DNA of 6,061 bases from Candidatus Stercoripulliclostridium merdigallinarum (lineage in GTDB: Bacteria; Bacillota; Clostridia; Christensenellales; DTU072), in NCBI GenBank assembly GCA_018714575.1, contig DVNF01000014.1, positions 1 to 6,061 of the forward strand, given 5' to 3'. The stretch's first letter is position 1. Every line of letters begins with the position of its first letter. Below are positions 1 through 5,966 of this stretch, one piece after another. The position numbers and the translations under genes were made by a program. The notes beneath the pieces were generated by a model. That model had not been told where the DNA came from, made no database searches, and worked only from the letters and a program-made list of their open reading frames with translations.

Positions 1-1365
1 CTATTGTTGAAATCATACTTGATCAACTCTAATTATTCCTATAAAAAGTACTCCGATCTTGCCAAGGCTATGGGATACGGGGACGGCATAGCCGCCGCGG
101 CTTTCGAGATCAATTCCGCGTTGGAAACACAGCTATCGGATAAGGACCTGAAGAGTTTGTATTATTACGTCGAATTGCCGTTGGAACGCGTGCTTTTCGA
201 TATGGAACGTACCGGGTTCAAGATCGACATTAAAGTTTTGAACGAATTAGGTGACAGGTATAACGAAGAACTGAAAACGCTGACCGAAGAAATTTATTCT
301 GCCGCAGGCGAACGCTTTAATATTAATTCTCCGCAACAGTTAGGCGCAATATTATTCGATAAATTGGGCTTACAGCACGGCAAAAAGACAAAAGGAAAGA
401 CGGGATATTCGGTTGCCGCCGAAATTTTGGAAGAATTGGATCACCCGGTCGTAACTTTGGTTTTGCGGTACAGACGTATCAAAAAGCTGCATTCAACCTA
501 TATCGAGGGTATACGTCCGTTAATAATGAAGGACGGCAGGGTGCATACGGTATTTAAGCAATGTCTGACAAGTACAGGCAGATTGTCCAGCACCGAACCG
601 AATTTACAAAATATTCCAATTCGGACCGCCGAAGGCAGGGAGATCCGCAAAATGTTCGTTCCGGATAAGGGTAACACTTTGGTGTCTGCCGATTATTCGC
701 AGATAGAACTCAGGCTGTTGGCGCATTTCAGTAACGACCCCGTGCTGACGGAGGCTTACAGGAACGGAGAGGATATTCACGCGCTGACGGCATCCAAATT
801 TATGGGTGTACCGTTAAACGAAGTTACTAAGGAAATGCGCCGTAGCGCTAAAGCTGTAAATTTCGGTATAATTTACGGCATCAGCGCGTTCGGGTTGGCT
901 AAAAATATAGGTTGTCATCCGAAAGAAGCGCAACGCTTCGTCGATAAATATTTTGAGACGTATCCTTATGTGGAAGATTATATGAATTCCAACGTTCGCT
1001 TTGCAAAGGAACACGGATACGTTACGACTTTGTTGGGACGCATACGCTATTTCCCGGAATTGCGGTCTCCGAACAGGAATATTCGTGCTTTCGGCGAGCG
1101 TGCCGCCATGAATATGCCGTTACAAGGCTCCGCCGCAGACATCATGAAGCTGGCTATGCTAAAGGTGTACGAAGCACTGAAAAACGGCGGATTCCGCGCA
1201 AAGATGATTTTACAAGTCCATGACGAATTGGTTTTGGATTGTCCCGTAGAGGAAGCTGAAGCAGTCAAAAAGTTGCTAAAAGATTGTATGGAAAACGTCG
1301 TTAAATTAAACGTACCGTTGATAGCCGACGCAAAGTCCGGCAACGATTGGTATTCGGTCGAATAG
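1..1365 (+). CDS. polA: DNA polymerase I, C-terminal part (5' end outside window)
   Basis: This is a family A DNA polymerase, which fills gaps in repair and replaces RNA primers in the cytoplasm. The reading frame is open from base 1, so the 5'-nuclease domain and most of the 3'-5' exonuclease-like domain lie upstream; about 454 codons are seen of a usual 880-930. The polymerase domain is complete: TSTGRLSS thumb/palm motif; motif A DYSQIEL at 691-711 with the catalytic Asp at 691-693; motif B (O helix) RRSAKAVNFGIIYG at 838-879 with the dNTP-binding Lys at 850 and Phe at 862; motif C QVHDELV at 1213-1233 with the second catalytic Asp at 1222. The C-terminus (SGNDW) matches the family's usual end, so TAG is a true stop. 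The visible end of the exonuclease domain has Ile and Ala where E. coli has the catalytic Tyr497 and Asp501 (88-90 and 100-102), so proofreading is probably lost. coaE follows closely. Identity is certain from the motifs. Confidence 0.97.
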   Translation, partial: LLLKSYLINSNYSYKKYSDLAKAMGYGDGIAAAAFEINSALETQLSDKDLKSLYYYVELPLERVLFDMERTGFKIDIKVLNELGDRYNEELKTLTEEIYSAAGERFNINSPQQLGAILFDKLGLQHGKKTKGKTGYSVAAEILEELDHPVVTLVLRYRRIKKLHSTYIEGIRPLIMKDGRVHTVFKQCLTSTGRLSSTEPNLQNIPIRTAEGREIRKMFVPDKGNTLVSADYSQIELRLLAHFSNDPVLTEAYRNGEDIHALTASKFMGVPLNEVTKEMRRSAKAVNFGIIYGISAFGLAKNIGCHPKEAQRFVDKYFETYPYVEDYMNSNVRFAKEHGYVTTLLGRIRYFPELRSPNRNIRAFGERAAMNMPLQGSAADIMKLAMLKVYEALKNGGFRAKMILQVHDELVLDCPVEEAEAVKKLLKDCMENVVKLNVPLIADAKSGNDWYSVE

Positions 1366-1368
1366 GAG
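1364..1368 (+). promoter_or_regulatory. Ribosome binding site for coaE (overlaps polA stop)
   Basis: AGGAG overlaps the polA TAG stop codon. It sits 14 bases before the ATG at 1383, longer than the usual 6-10. This ATG is still the best start because it places the P-loop at the family's normal distance from the N-terminus. The overlap with the polA stop suggests that coaE translation is coupled to polA. Confidence 0.55.
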
Positions 1369-1382
1369 ATAGTTATACAGGT

Positions 1383-1946
1383 ATGTTGGTAGCGTTGACC
1401 GGCGGAATAGGCAGCGGAAAAAGCTATATTATGCGGCTGTTCGAAGGGCTCGGAGCAAAATCGATCTACTCCGATAAGATAAATGCGAGTTTACTTCAGG
1501 AAAAAAGCTACATAATAGGGTTAAAAAAACTTTTCCCGACCTGTTTTAACGGCGAAACATTGGATAAACGCGCTTTAAGAAATTTGATTTTTTCATCAGA
1601 ATGCGATAGAAAAAAATTGAACGAATATTCTCATGCGAAGATAATGCAACGGATAAAAGATTCTGTTTCAAAGGACGGAGTTACGGTTTGCGAGATTCCG
1701 CTACTGTCCGAAGGGAATTTCCGTGCATGTTTCGACAAGATTATATATGTGGACGCTCCGGATGCTGTACGCGTTCGGCGAATTTGCGAAAGGGACGGTG
1801 TGACCGAGGAGGAAGCTGCCGCCGCTATACGGGCACAAGTAACAGAGCGCGAGAATAAAAATTTTGCCGATTACGTAATAATCAACGACGGCGATCCGAC
1901 CGATGAAGTCAGACGGATTTACGATATTTTATGCGCGACCGAGTAA
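1383..1946 (+). CDS. coaE: Dephospho-CoA kinase
   Basis: The protein (187 aa) phosphorylates the 3'-hydroxyl of the ribose of dephospho-CoA with ATP, the last step of coenzyme A synthesis, in the cytoplasm. It has a P-loop GGIGSGKS at residues 7-14 right after a short beta strand (VALT), as in E. coli CoaE. Asp31 aligns with E. coli Asp33. EIPLLSE at 104-110 matches the family's VPLLxE core, and a lid region with R137-D138 and GVTEEEA follows. The ADYVIINDG segment near the end is also typical. The frame extends upstream to a TTG at 1347 inside polA, but that would add 12 residues the family does not have, so ATG 1383 is chosen. The usual His-Pro of the CoA-binding helix is His84-Ala85 here. 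The protein is slightly short for the family (about 195-205 aa). Its last 16 bases overlap dinB. The assignment is strong; activity is inferred. Confidence 0.93.
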   Translation: MLVALTGGIGSGKSYIMRLFEGLGAKSIYSDKINASLLQEKSYIIGLKKLFPTCFNGETLDKRALRNLIFSSECDRKKLNEYSHAKIMQRIKDSVSKDGVTVCEIPLLSEGNFRACFDKIIYVDAPDAVRVRRICERDGVTEEEAAAAIRAQVTERENKNFADYVIINDGDPTDEVRRIYDILCATE

Positions 1947-3172
1947 TTTTACATTGTGATTTAAATAACTTTTACGCTTCCGTAGAAACGGTACTTCATC
2001 CGGAATTAAAAGGTAAGCCGATAGCCGTATGCGGCGATCCCGAAAAACGCCACGGAATAGTTTTGGCTAAATCGGAGCTTGCGAAAAAAGCCGGAGTAAA
2101 GACCGCCGAAGCTATTTGGCAGGCAAAACGAAAATGTCCCGACCTTATCGTAGTTTCACCGACATATTCCGAATACGTTAAATATTCCAAACAAGTAAAA
2201 GAAATATATTTATCCTATACATCCGAAGTAGAAAGTTTCGGCTTGGACGAATGTTGGCTGGACGTAACCGGGTCAGGAAAACTTTTCGGGACGGGACCTG
2301 AAATTGCCGAAAGTATTCGTAGTCGAGTTAAATCGGAAACGGGACTGACGGTGTCGATAGGGGTATCCTTTAATAAAATATTCGCAAAGTTGGGTTCGGA
2401 TTTGAAAAAACCCGACGCAATAACGGTGATAGATCGCAATACTTACAAAAATATCGTTTGGAAACTTAACGTCGGAGAAATGCTGTACATAGGCAAAGCG
2501 ACGCTAGAAAGGCTGCGGACGTTGGGGATAAAAACCATAGGCGACCTGGCTAATGCCGACGTCAAAACGATAGAAAGACATTTCGGCAAAAACGGCTTGA
2601 AAATGGTGGAAAACGCCAAGGGCGATAATTGCGAACGCGTCAAATCTTATTACGAAAAGAGCGTTCCTGAATCGGTTGGGCACGGTATGACCACCCCGGA
2701 GGACGTAAAAACCGCGGACGAAGCGGGAAAAGTCATTTACGCTTTGGCGGAAATGACGGCTTTCAGATTACGCAGCTACGGATTAAAAGGCGAAACCGTA
2801 TCGATAGATTTAAGAAGCTCCGATTTAAGACACAGATCCAAGCAAGGGCGTATGGCTGTCATATCCGATTCCGCCGATATGATCTCGGCTACCGCGATAG
2901 AGCTGATGAATTCCGCATACGATTTTGAAAAGATGCCTCCGCTACGCACAATTACAATTTCGGTATCCAAATTATATAATTCGGAAGACCTTATTCAAAG
3001 TTCGCTTTTCGAGGAAAGTGATTTAAAAAGCGGCAAACTGGATCGTTCAATAGATAATTTACGCAATAAATTCGGCTTTGGCGTAGTTAAACGCGGCATA
3101 AACTTGGATTCAGAGCTTTCTCCGAAATCTGACGACGACGATTTTCTGCCGTTCGATAAAAGGAACAAATAG
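1931..3172 (+). CDS. dinB: DNA polymerase IV (Y-family translesion polymerase)
   Basis: This 413-residue Y-family polymerase copies past damaged template bases without proofreading. The order is palm/fingers, thumb, then little finger. The N-terminal metal site is D10 in CDLNNFYASVE, with Tyr15 in the steric-gate position that excludes ribonucleotides (E. coli Phe13). The other two carboxylates are D106 and E107 in FGLDECWLDVTGS. The helix-hairpin-helix region (LNVGEMLYIGKATLERLRTLGI) and the little finger (GETVSIDLRSSDL) follow. QSSLF at residues 356-360 (2996-3010) is a QxxLF-type sliding-clamp binding motif; it is internal, followed by a conserved-looking KLDRSIDNLRNKFG segment and an acidic tail with DDDDF. 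Length is normal for Firmicutes Pol IV. The ATG lies inside coaE with no good Shine-Dalgarno, so translation is probably coupled. No LexA-type box was noticed near the start, so SOS control is not evident here. Identity is firm; the in vivo role is inferred. Confidence 0.95.
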   Translation: MRDRVILHCDLNNFYASVETVLHPELKGKPIAVCGDPEKRHGIVLAKSELAKKAGVKTAEAIWQAKRKCPDLIVVSPTYSEYVKYSKQVKEIYLSYTSEVESFGLDECWLDVTGSGKLFGTGPEIAESIRSRVKSETGLTVSIGVSFNKIFAKLGSDLKKPDAITVIDRNTYKNIVWKLNVGEMLYIGKATLERLRTLGIKTIGDLANADVKTIERHFGKNGLKMVENAKGDNCERVKSYYEKSVPESVGHGMTTPEDVKTADEAGKVIYALAEMTAFRLRSYGLKGETVSIDLRSSDLRHRSKQGRMAVISDSADMISATAIELMNSAYDFEKMPPLRTITISVSKLYNSEDLIQSSLFEESDLKSGKLDRSIDNLRNKFGFGVVKRGINLDSELSPKSDDDDFLPFDKRNK

Positions 3173-3225
3173 ATCCGGGTCGTTTGTGATATAGGATCGT
3201 TAACATTCCAACGCTTTTTCGCATA

Positions 3226-3257
3226 TTGCAATTTTTTTTAATATGGTTTAATATAAT
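3226..3257 (+). promoter_or_regulatory. Likely sigma-A promoter for lemA
   Basis: A perfect -10 hexamer TATAAT lies at 3252-3257, about 42 bases before the lemA ATG. The best -35 by sequence is TTGCAA at 3226-3231, but the 20-base spacing is too long, so the -35 is doubtful. A second pairing uses TTTAAT at 3247-3252 with 15-base spacing. The flanking T8 run and general AT richness fit a promoter. The predicted transcript would begin near 3264 with a leader of about 35 bases. Confidence 0.45.
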
Positions 3258-3284
3258 AATATCTATATAAAAGAAATAAAAATC

Positions 3285-3289
3285 AGGAG
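3285..3289 (+). promoter_or_regulatory. Ribosome binding site fixing the lemA start
   Basis: AGGAG is 9 bases before the ATG at 3299, near-ideal spacing. This matters because the resulting LemA protein lacks most of the usual N-terminal membrane helix. There is no alternative ATG, GTG or TTG between the in-frame TAA at 3257-3259 and this ATG, so the short N-terminus is what the sequence encodes. Confidence 0.8.
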
Positions 3290-3298
3290 AACATAGAT

Positions 3299-3811
3299 AT
3301 GTGCATAATCACAATTACCATTTATAACGATTTGGTCAAAAAACGCGTCAGAGTCGAAAACGCATGGTCGCAGATAGACGTACAATTAAAACAGCGTTAC
3401 GATCTGATACCGAATATGGTTGAAACGGTAAAAGGATACGCCGCACACGAGAACGAAACCTTGGCGGAAGTCACCAGGGCAAGAGCTTCCGTCGGCGGAG
3501 CCAAGACTCCCGAGGATTCGATAAAGGCAAACAACGAACTTTCCGGCGCTTTGTCCAGGCTTTTGGTGGTTGCGGAAAGGTATCCGGAGCTGAAAGCTAA
3601 TACTAACTTTATGAATTTGCAATATAAATTGCAGGAGCTGGAAAAAGATATAGCTATTTCCAGGCAATTTTATAACGACACGGCAATGAAATATAACGAA
3701 AAGAGGCAAACTTTCCCTGCGAACATTATTGCTAAAATCTTCAGATTCCAAGAAAAACCCTACTTTGAAATAGAAGAAGAGCATAAAGAAGTTCCGCAAG
3801 TTAAATTCTAA
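3299..3811 (+). CDS. lemA: LemA family protein with shortened N-terminus
   Basis: The 170-residue protein belongs to the LemA family (PF04011), a helical-bundle family of unclear function. Visible family signatures are YNDLVKKRVRVENAWSQIDV at residues 9-28, then QRYDLIPNMVETVKGYAAHE, and near the C-terminus YNDTAMKYNEKRQTFPANII followed by FRFQEKPYFE. The middle part reads as long amphipathic helices with many Lys and Glu. Family members usually have some 20-30 residues, including a membrane helix, before the YNxLV motif. Here only eight residues (MCIITITI) precede it, too few to span a membrane. The protein may therefore be cytosolic or held at the membrane by its partner. It lies 17 bases upstream of a DUF2207 gene, a neighbour often seen with lemA. 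Family membership is very likely; function is unknown. An assembly deletion in the N-terminus cannot be excluded. Confidence 0.92.
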   Translation: MCIITITIYNDLVKKRVRVENAWSQIDVQLKQRYDLIPNMVETVKGYAAHENETLAEVTRARASVGGAKTPEDSIKANNELSGALSRLLVVAERYPELKANTNFMNLQYKLQELEKDIAISRQFYNDTAMKYNEKRQTFPANIIAKIFRFQEKPYFEIEEEHKEVPQVKF

Positions 3812-3828
3812 TACTCGATATTGATTTT

Positions 3829-5805
3829 ATGAAAAGAGCAATTACGCTGATCGTTGCGCTGATTATGCTGATATTGACGATATCGCTATTATCGGGCTGC
3901 AATTCGAAAACGGATATTTGGCTGAACAATTTAAACGTCGAAGCCGAAGTCAATTCTGACGGTTCGGTAAAAGTTTCCGAACGCTGGGAAGCCGTAGTAA
4001 ATTCTAATACGGAACGAAAAAACATTTATAAGACCATTGAAATCGACGAATTTAACTATAACGATTTTATAGGTAATTATTCTGTTGTTAACGCGCAGAC
4101 TGGCGAAAGTTTACCGATAGAGAACATAAGGAATTTTTCTGTCGCACCCGATTACGTGGAATATGCCGATTATGCCGATATCGGCGAATTTGCATATGCC
4201 TTTTACAGCGGCGGAAGGTTAGAATTGGGAGTTTTCTTTGTTCCTACTTTATCGGGCACGAAAGATTATATCTTTGAATATTCATTAAACGACGTAGTGG
4301 TGGGATATTCCGATACGACCGATTTCTATTGGCAGCAAATCGGCAGTAATTTTTCGATGAATATCGAAAATTATACCTGCGACGTGACGTTGCCGGGAGA
4401 TGGAACGGCAAACAGGGACGACGTCAGGTTTTGGTTGCATATCGATAATGCCGAAAATTCCGATTCCTATGTCGACGATAACGGCAGAATTCATTTCGAG
4501 GTCAAAGGTATCCAGCCTAACCCGGGCGCCGAGAACGGTTTATTGGTTGAAACCAGGATATTGATACCGAAGGAATACTTTTCCGACATTAAGGAAGTAT
4601 CCGGTCCGAGTTTTGCTCAAATCGTCGCAACTGAATCCGCCGAGTATGAACAATACGTTGCCGAGGTAAAGCGGCAAAACGCCATTTATATAACTTTATT
4701 GGTATTCGGTATATTGTTCGCATTGGCAGGCGTTGCGGCAATTATATACTTCCAAGTCTTTTTCAAGAGGTATAAAAAGGACGATTATCCGCCTTATGTT
4801 CGTGAAATCCCCGCTAACACATCTGCTGCGGAAATGGGATATTTTTTCTATCACTATTCGAAAGGCGGCGACAATCCGAAAAATCGAGGCAAAATGATTT
4901 CGGCTACGATTATGGAGTTGGCGCGCCGCGGCATTATCGAATTTATTGCCGCTAAAGACGAAAAAGCCGATTGTTCGTTACAAATAAAAGATATTCCGGA
5001 AGCCGAATTACAGGATCTGAAAGCGCACGAACGAGCCGTTTACGACATGTTGATCAAGGCGCAGACTGCTCTGGGCAAAGCTTTTACCATGGATGAATTC
5101 AGCGATTACGCGAATCGAAACGGCGGAATCGTTGCCGCCGATATCAAAGCATTTGCGGCTGCGGCTTCTAAAGAGTACAGGACGGGCGGATATTTCGGAG
5201 CAAATCCCAAAAATTACGGATCCATCATAGGCTTTTTCAGTATAGGCGGCGCCATATTGACGTTCTTGCTTTTCCCGCAAGCTATAATGATGATAATCGG
5301 ATTGGCTATTTTCGGTGGCACAATGCTGTTTTTAACGCCTTCTTCGCCGAAATTAAACAAAAAGGGTACGGCGAAGTATGCCGAAGCGCAGGGCTTAAAG
5401 AATTACATGCTGGAATTTTCCAACCTGAAAGAGTACGAAATTCCTCTATTGAGGTTGTGGGAAGAATATATGGTCTACGCTACGATGATGGGAATTTCCG
5501 AAGAAGTCATAAAGGAATTGAAAGCGGTATATCCTGAGATATCGCACCCCGAAGAATACGTCGGAACGTCGTTCGGCAGAAGCTATTTATACAGTTATAT
5601 GGTGGTTTCATCTTTGCGAGGAGGCGGTTTTGACTTATCCCGTCAAATTGAAACGAGCATTTCCGCCATGCATTCGACTGTAGCGGCGCTAAGACCGCAG
5701 ACCGCCCGTTCCGGCGGCATCAGAATAGGGGGTATCGGCAGAGGAGGCGGCGGCTTCCGTGGTGGCGGAGGCGGCGGTTTCCGCGGCGGTGGTGGTTTCA
5801 GATAA
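3829..5805 (+). CDS. DUF2207-family membrane protein with lipoprotein-type signal and Gly/Arg tail
   Basis: The protein has 658 residues. It begins MKR plus a hydrophobic stretch ending LLSGC, a lipobox with Cys24, so it may be lipidated and anchored at the outer face of the cytoplasmic membrane. Residues about 30-280 are a beta-rich extracytoplasmic domain of DUF2207 type (start LNVEAEVNSDGSVKVSERWE). A membrane helix spans about 286-312, followed by basic residues. The cytoplasmic part (about 313-462) contains MGYFFYHYSKGGDNPKNRGK and ISATIMELARRGIIEF, the segment typical of the DUF2207 C-terminal half. Two close hydrophobic segments (466-482, 485-502) separated by Pro-Gln form a hairpin, then a cytoplasmic domain and a tail from about 629 with GGGGFR repeats. 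Many relatives end in a Gly/Ser tail; the Arg residues are less usual. No clear Shine-Dalgarno precedes the ATG, so coupling to lemA is likely. The biochemical role is unknown. Topology is inferred by reading hydrophobicity. Confidence 0.88.
   Translation: MKRAITLIVALIMLILTISLLSGCNSKTDIWLNNLNVEAEVNSDGSVKVSERWEAVVNSNTERKNIYKTIEIDEFNYNDFIGNYSVVNAQTGESLPIENIRNFSVAPDYVEYADYADIGEFAYAFYSGGRLELGVFFVPTLSGTKDYIFEYSLNDVVVGYSDTTDFYWQQIGSNFSMNIENYTCDVTLPGDGTANRDDVRFWLHIDNAENSDSYVDDNGRIHFEVKGIQPNPGAENGLLVETRILIPKEYFSDIKEVSGPSFAQIVATESAEYEQYVAEVKRQNAIYITLLVFGILFALAGVAAIIYFQVFFKRYKKDDYPPYVREIPANTSAAEMGYFFYHYSKGGDNPKNRGKMISATIMELARRGIIEFIAAKDEKADCSLQIKDIPEAELQDLKAHERAVYDMLIKAQTALGKAFTMDEFSDYANRNGGIVAADIKAFAAAASKEYRTGGYFGANPKNYGSIIGFFSIGGAILTFLLFPQAIMMIIGLAIFGGTMLFLTPSSPKLNKKGTAKYAEAQGLKNYMLEFSNLKEYEIPLLRLWEEYMVYATMMGISEEVIKELKAVYPEISHPEEYVGTSFGRSYLYSYMVVSSLRGGGFDLSRQIETSISAMHSTVAALRPQTARSGGIRIGGIGRGGGGFRGGGGGGFRGGGGFR
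5713..5802 (+). repeat. Glycine/arginine-rich C-terminal repeat
   Basis: The last 30 codons of the DUF2207 gene (residues 629-658) are a low-complexity tract. At the protein end it has three GGGGFR units: residues 639-644, 647-652 and 653-658. The DNA is GGN-rich, with near-identical units around GGCGGCTTCCG and GGCGGTTTCCG, and mixed glycine codons (ggc, ggt, gga, ggg). The mixed codons suggest selection on the protein rather than recent slippage. Confidence 0.85.
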
Positions 5806-5849
5806 AGATAAACCGTTATAACAATCTATTATACTAATATTTGTAAAGT

Positions 5850-5896
5850 AAACAGTCGAAAACTTGTAAGATACCCGTTTTCGGCTGTTTTATTTA
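5850..5896 (+). terminator. Rho-independent terminator of the lemA-DUF2207 operon
   Basis: Arms AAACAGTCGAAAAC (5850-5863) and GTTTTCGGCTGTTT (5877-5890) form a 14-pair stem with one G-U pair and a 13-base loop. The right arm ends in TTT and runs into TATTTA, giving a T-rich tract. It sits 45 bases after the DUF2207 stop, as expected for the end of this operon. Confidence 0.85.
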
Positions 5897-5912
5897 CGCA
5901 TAAGAAACGGTA

Positions 5913-5928
5913 TCGGCCTGACGGCCGA
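5913..5928. repeat. GC-rich perfect inverted repeat
   Basis: TCGGCC and GGCCGA form a perfect 6-pair stem with a TGAC loop. An A-rich tract follows rather than a T tract, so it is not an intrinsic terminator on the + strand; on the - strand the following bases are not T-rich either. It lies about 16-20 bases before the TATAAT at 5944, where an operator could overlap a -35 region. GCCGAAAA at 5924-5931 can also pair with TTTTCGGC (5878-5885) of the terminator. Confidence 0.5.
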
Positions 5929-5943
5929 AAAAAATAAATTTTG

Positions 5944-5949
5944 TATAAT
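5944..5949 (+). promoter_or_regulatory. Possible -10 box upstream of small ORF
   Basis: A perfect TATAAT is preceded by an A/T tract (5928-5942). No good -35 is seen at 16-18 bases; the best is CTGACG at 5918-5923, spaced 20. A start near 5956 would fall in the Shine-Dalgarno of the 15-codon ORF, leaving almost no leader, so this promoter may be spurious in such AT-rich DNA. Confidence 0.3.
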
Positions 5950-5966
5950 AATATAAGGTTGTATCA

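Larger units (their letters stand above)
3173..3298. other. dinB-lemA intergenic region
   Basis: This is 126 bases of AT-rich sequence separating the repair cluster from the lemA module. It holds a run of eight T at 3232-3239, a TATAAT box and the lemA ribosome binding site. Only weak inverted repeats are present (GATCC/GGATC at 3172-3198 with a 17-base loop; CGTT/AACG near 3199-3214), so no convincing intrinsic terminator for the upstream cluster is seen. Some read-through into lemA is possible. Confidence 0.6.

Noticed and set aside
1047..1343. A 98-codon - strand frame opposite polA
   Set aside because: It is antisense to motif C and the conserved C-terminus of Pol I; its Ser/Phe-rich composition is typical of a shadow frame.
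1347..1382. Upstream TTG start for coaE
   Set aside because: It would add 12 residues before the family's normal start and has no Shine-Dalgarno; ATG 1383 fits the P-loop spacing.
3172..3239. Intrinsic terminator after dinB
   Set aside because: The GATCC/GGATC stem has a 17-base loop and no T tract, and the T8 run at 3232-3239 is preceded only by a 3-pair GCA/TGC stem; too weak to call.
3386..3799. A 137-codon open frame on the - strand opposite lemA
   Set aside because: It lies entirely across lemA, whose family motifs are clear; the antisense protein shows no recognisable domain and no ribosome binding site or promoter was noticed for it.
5008..5280. A 90-codon - strand frame opposite the DUF2207 gene
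   Set aside because: It overlaps a well-supported gene and has no domain, start signal or neighbour to support it.
5713..5802. CRISPR-like or mobile repeat array in the GC-rich repeat tract
   Set aside because: The repeats are short, in frame, and encode a Gly/Arg tail typical in place for this protein family; there are no spacers.
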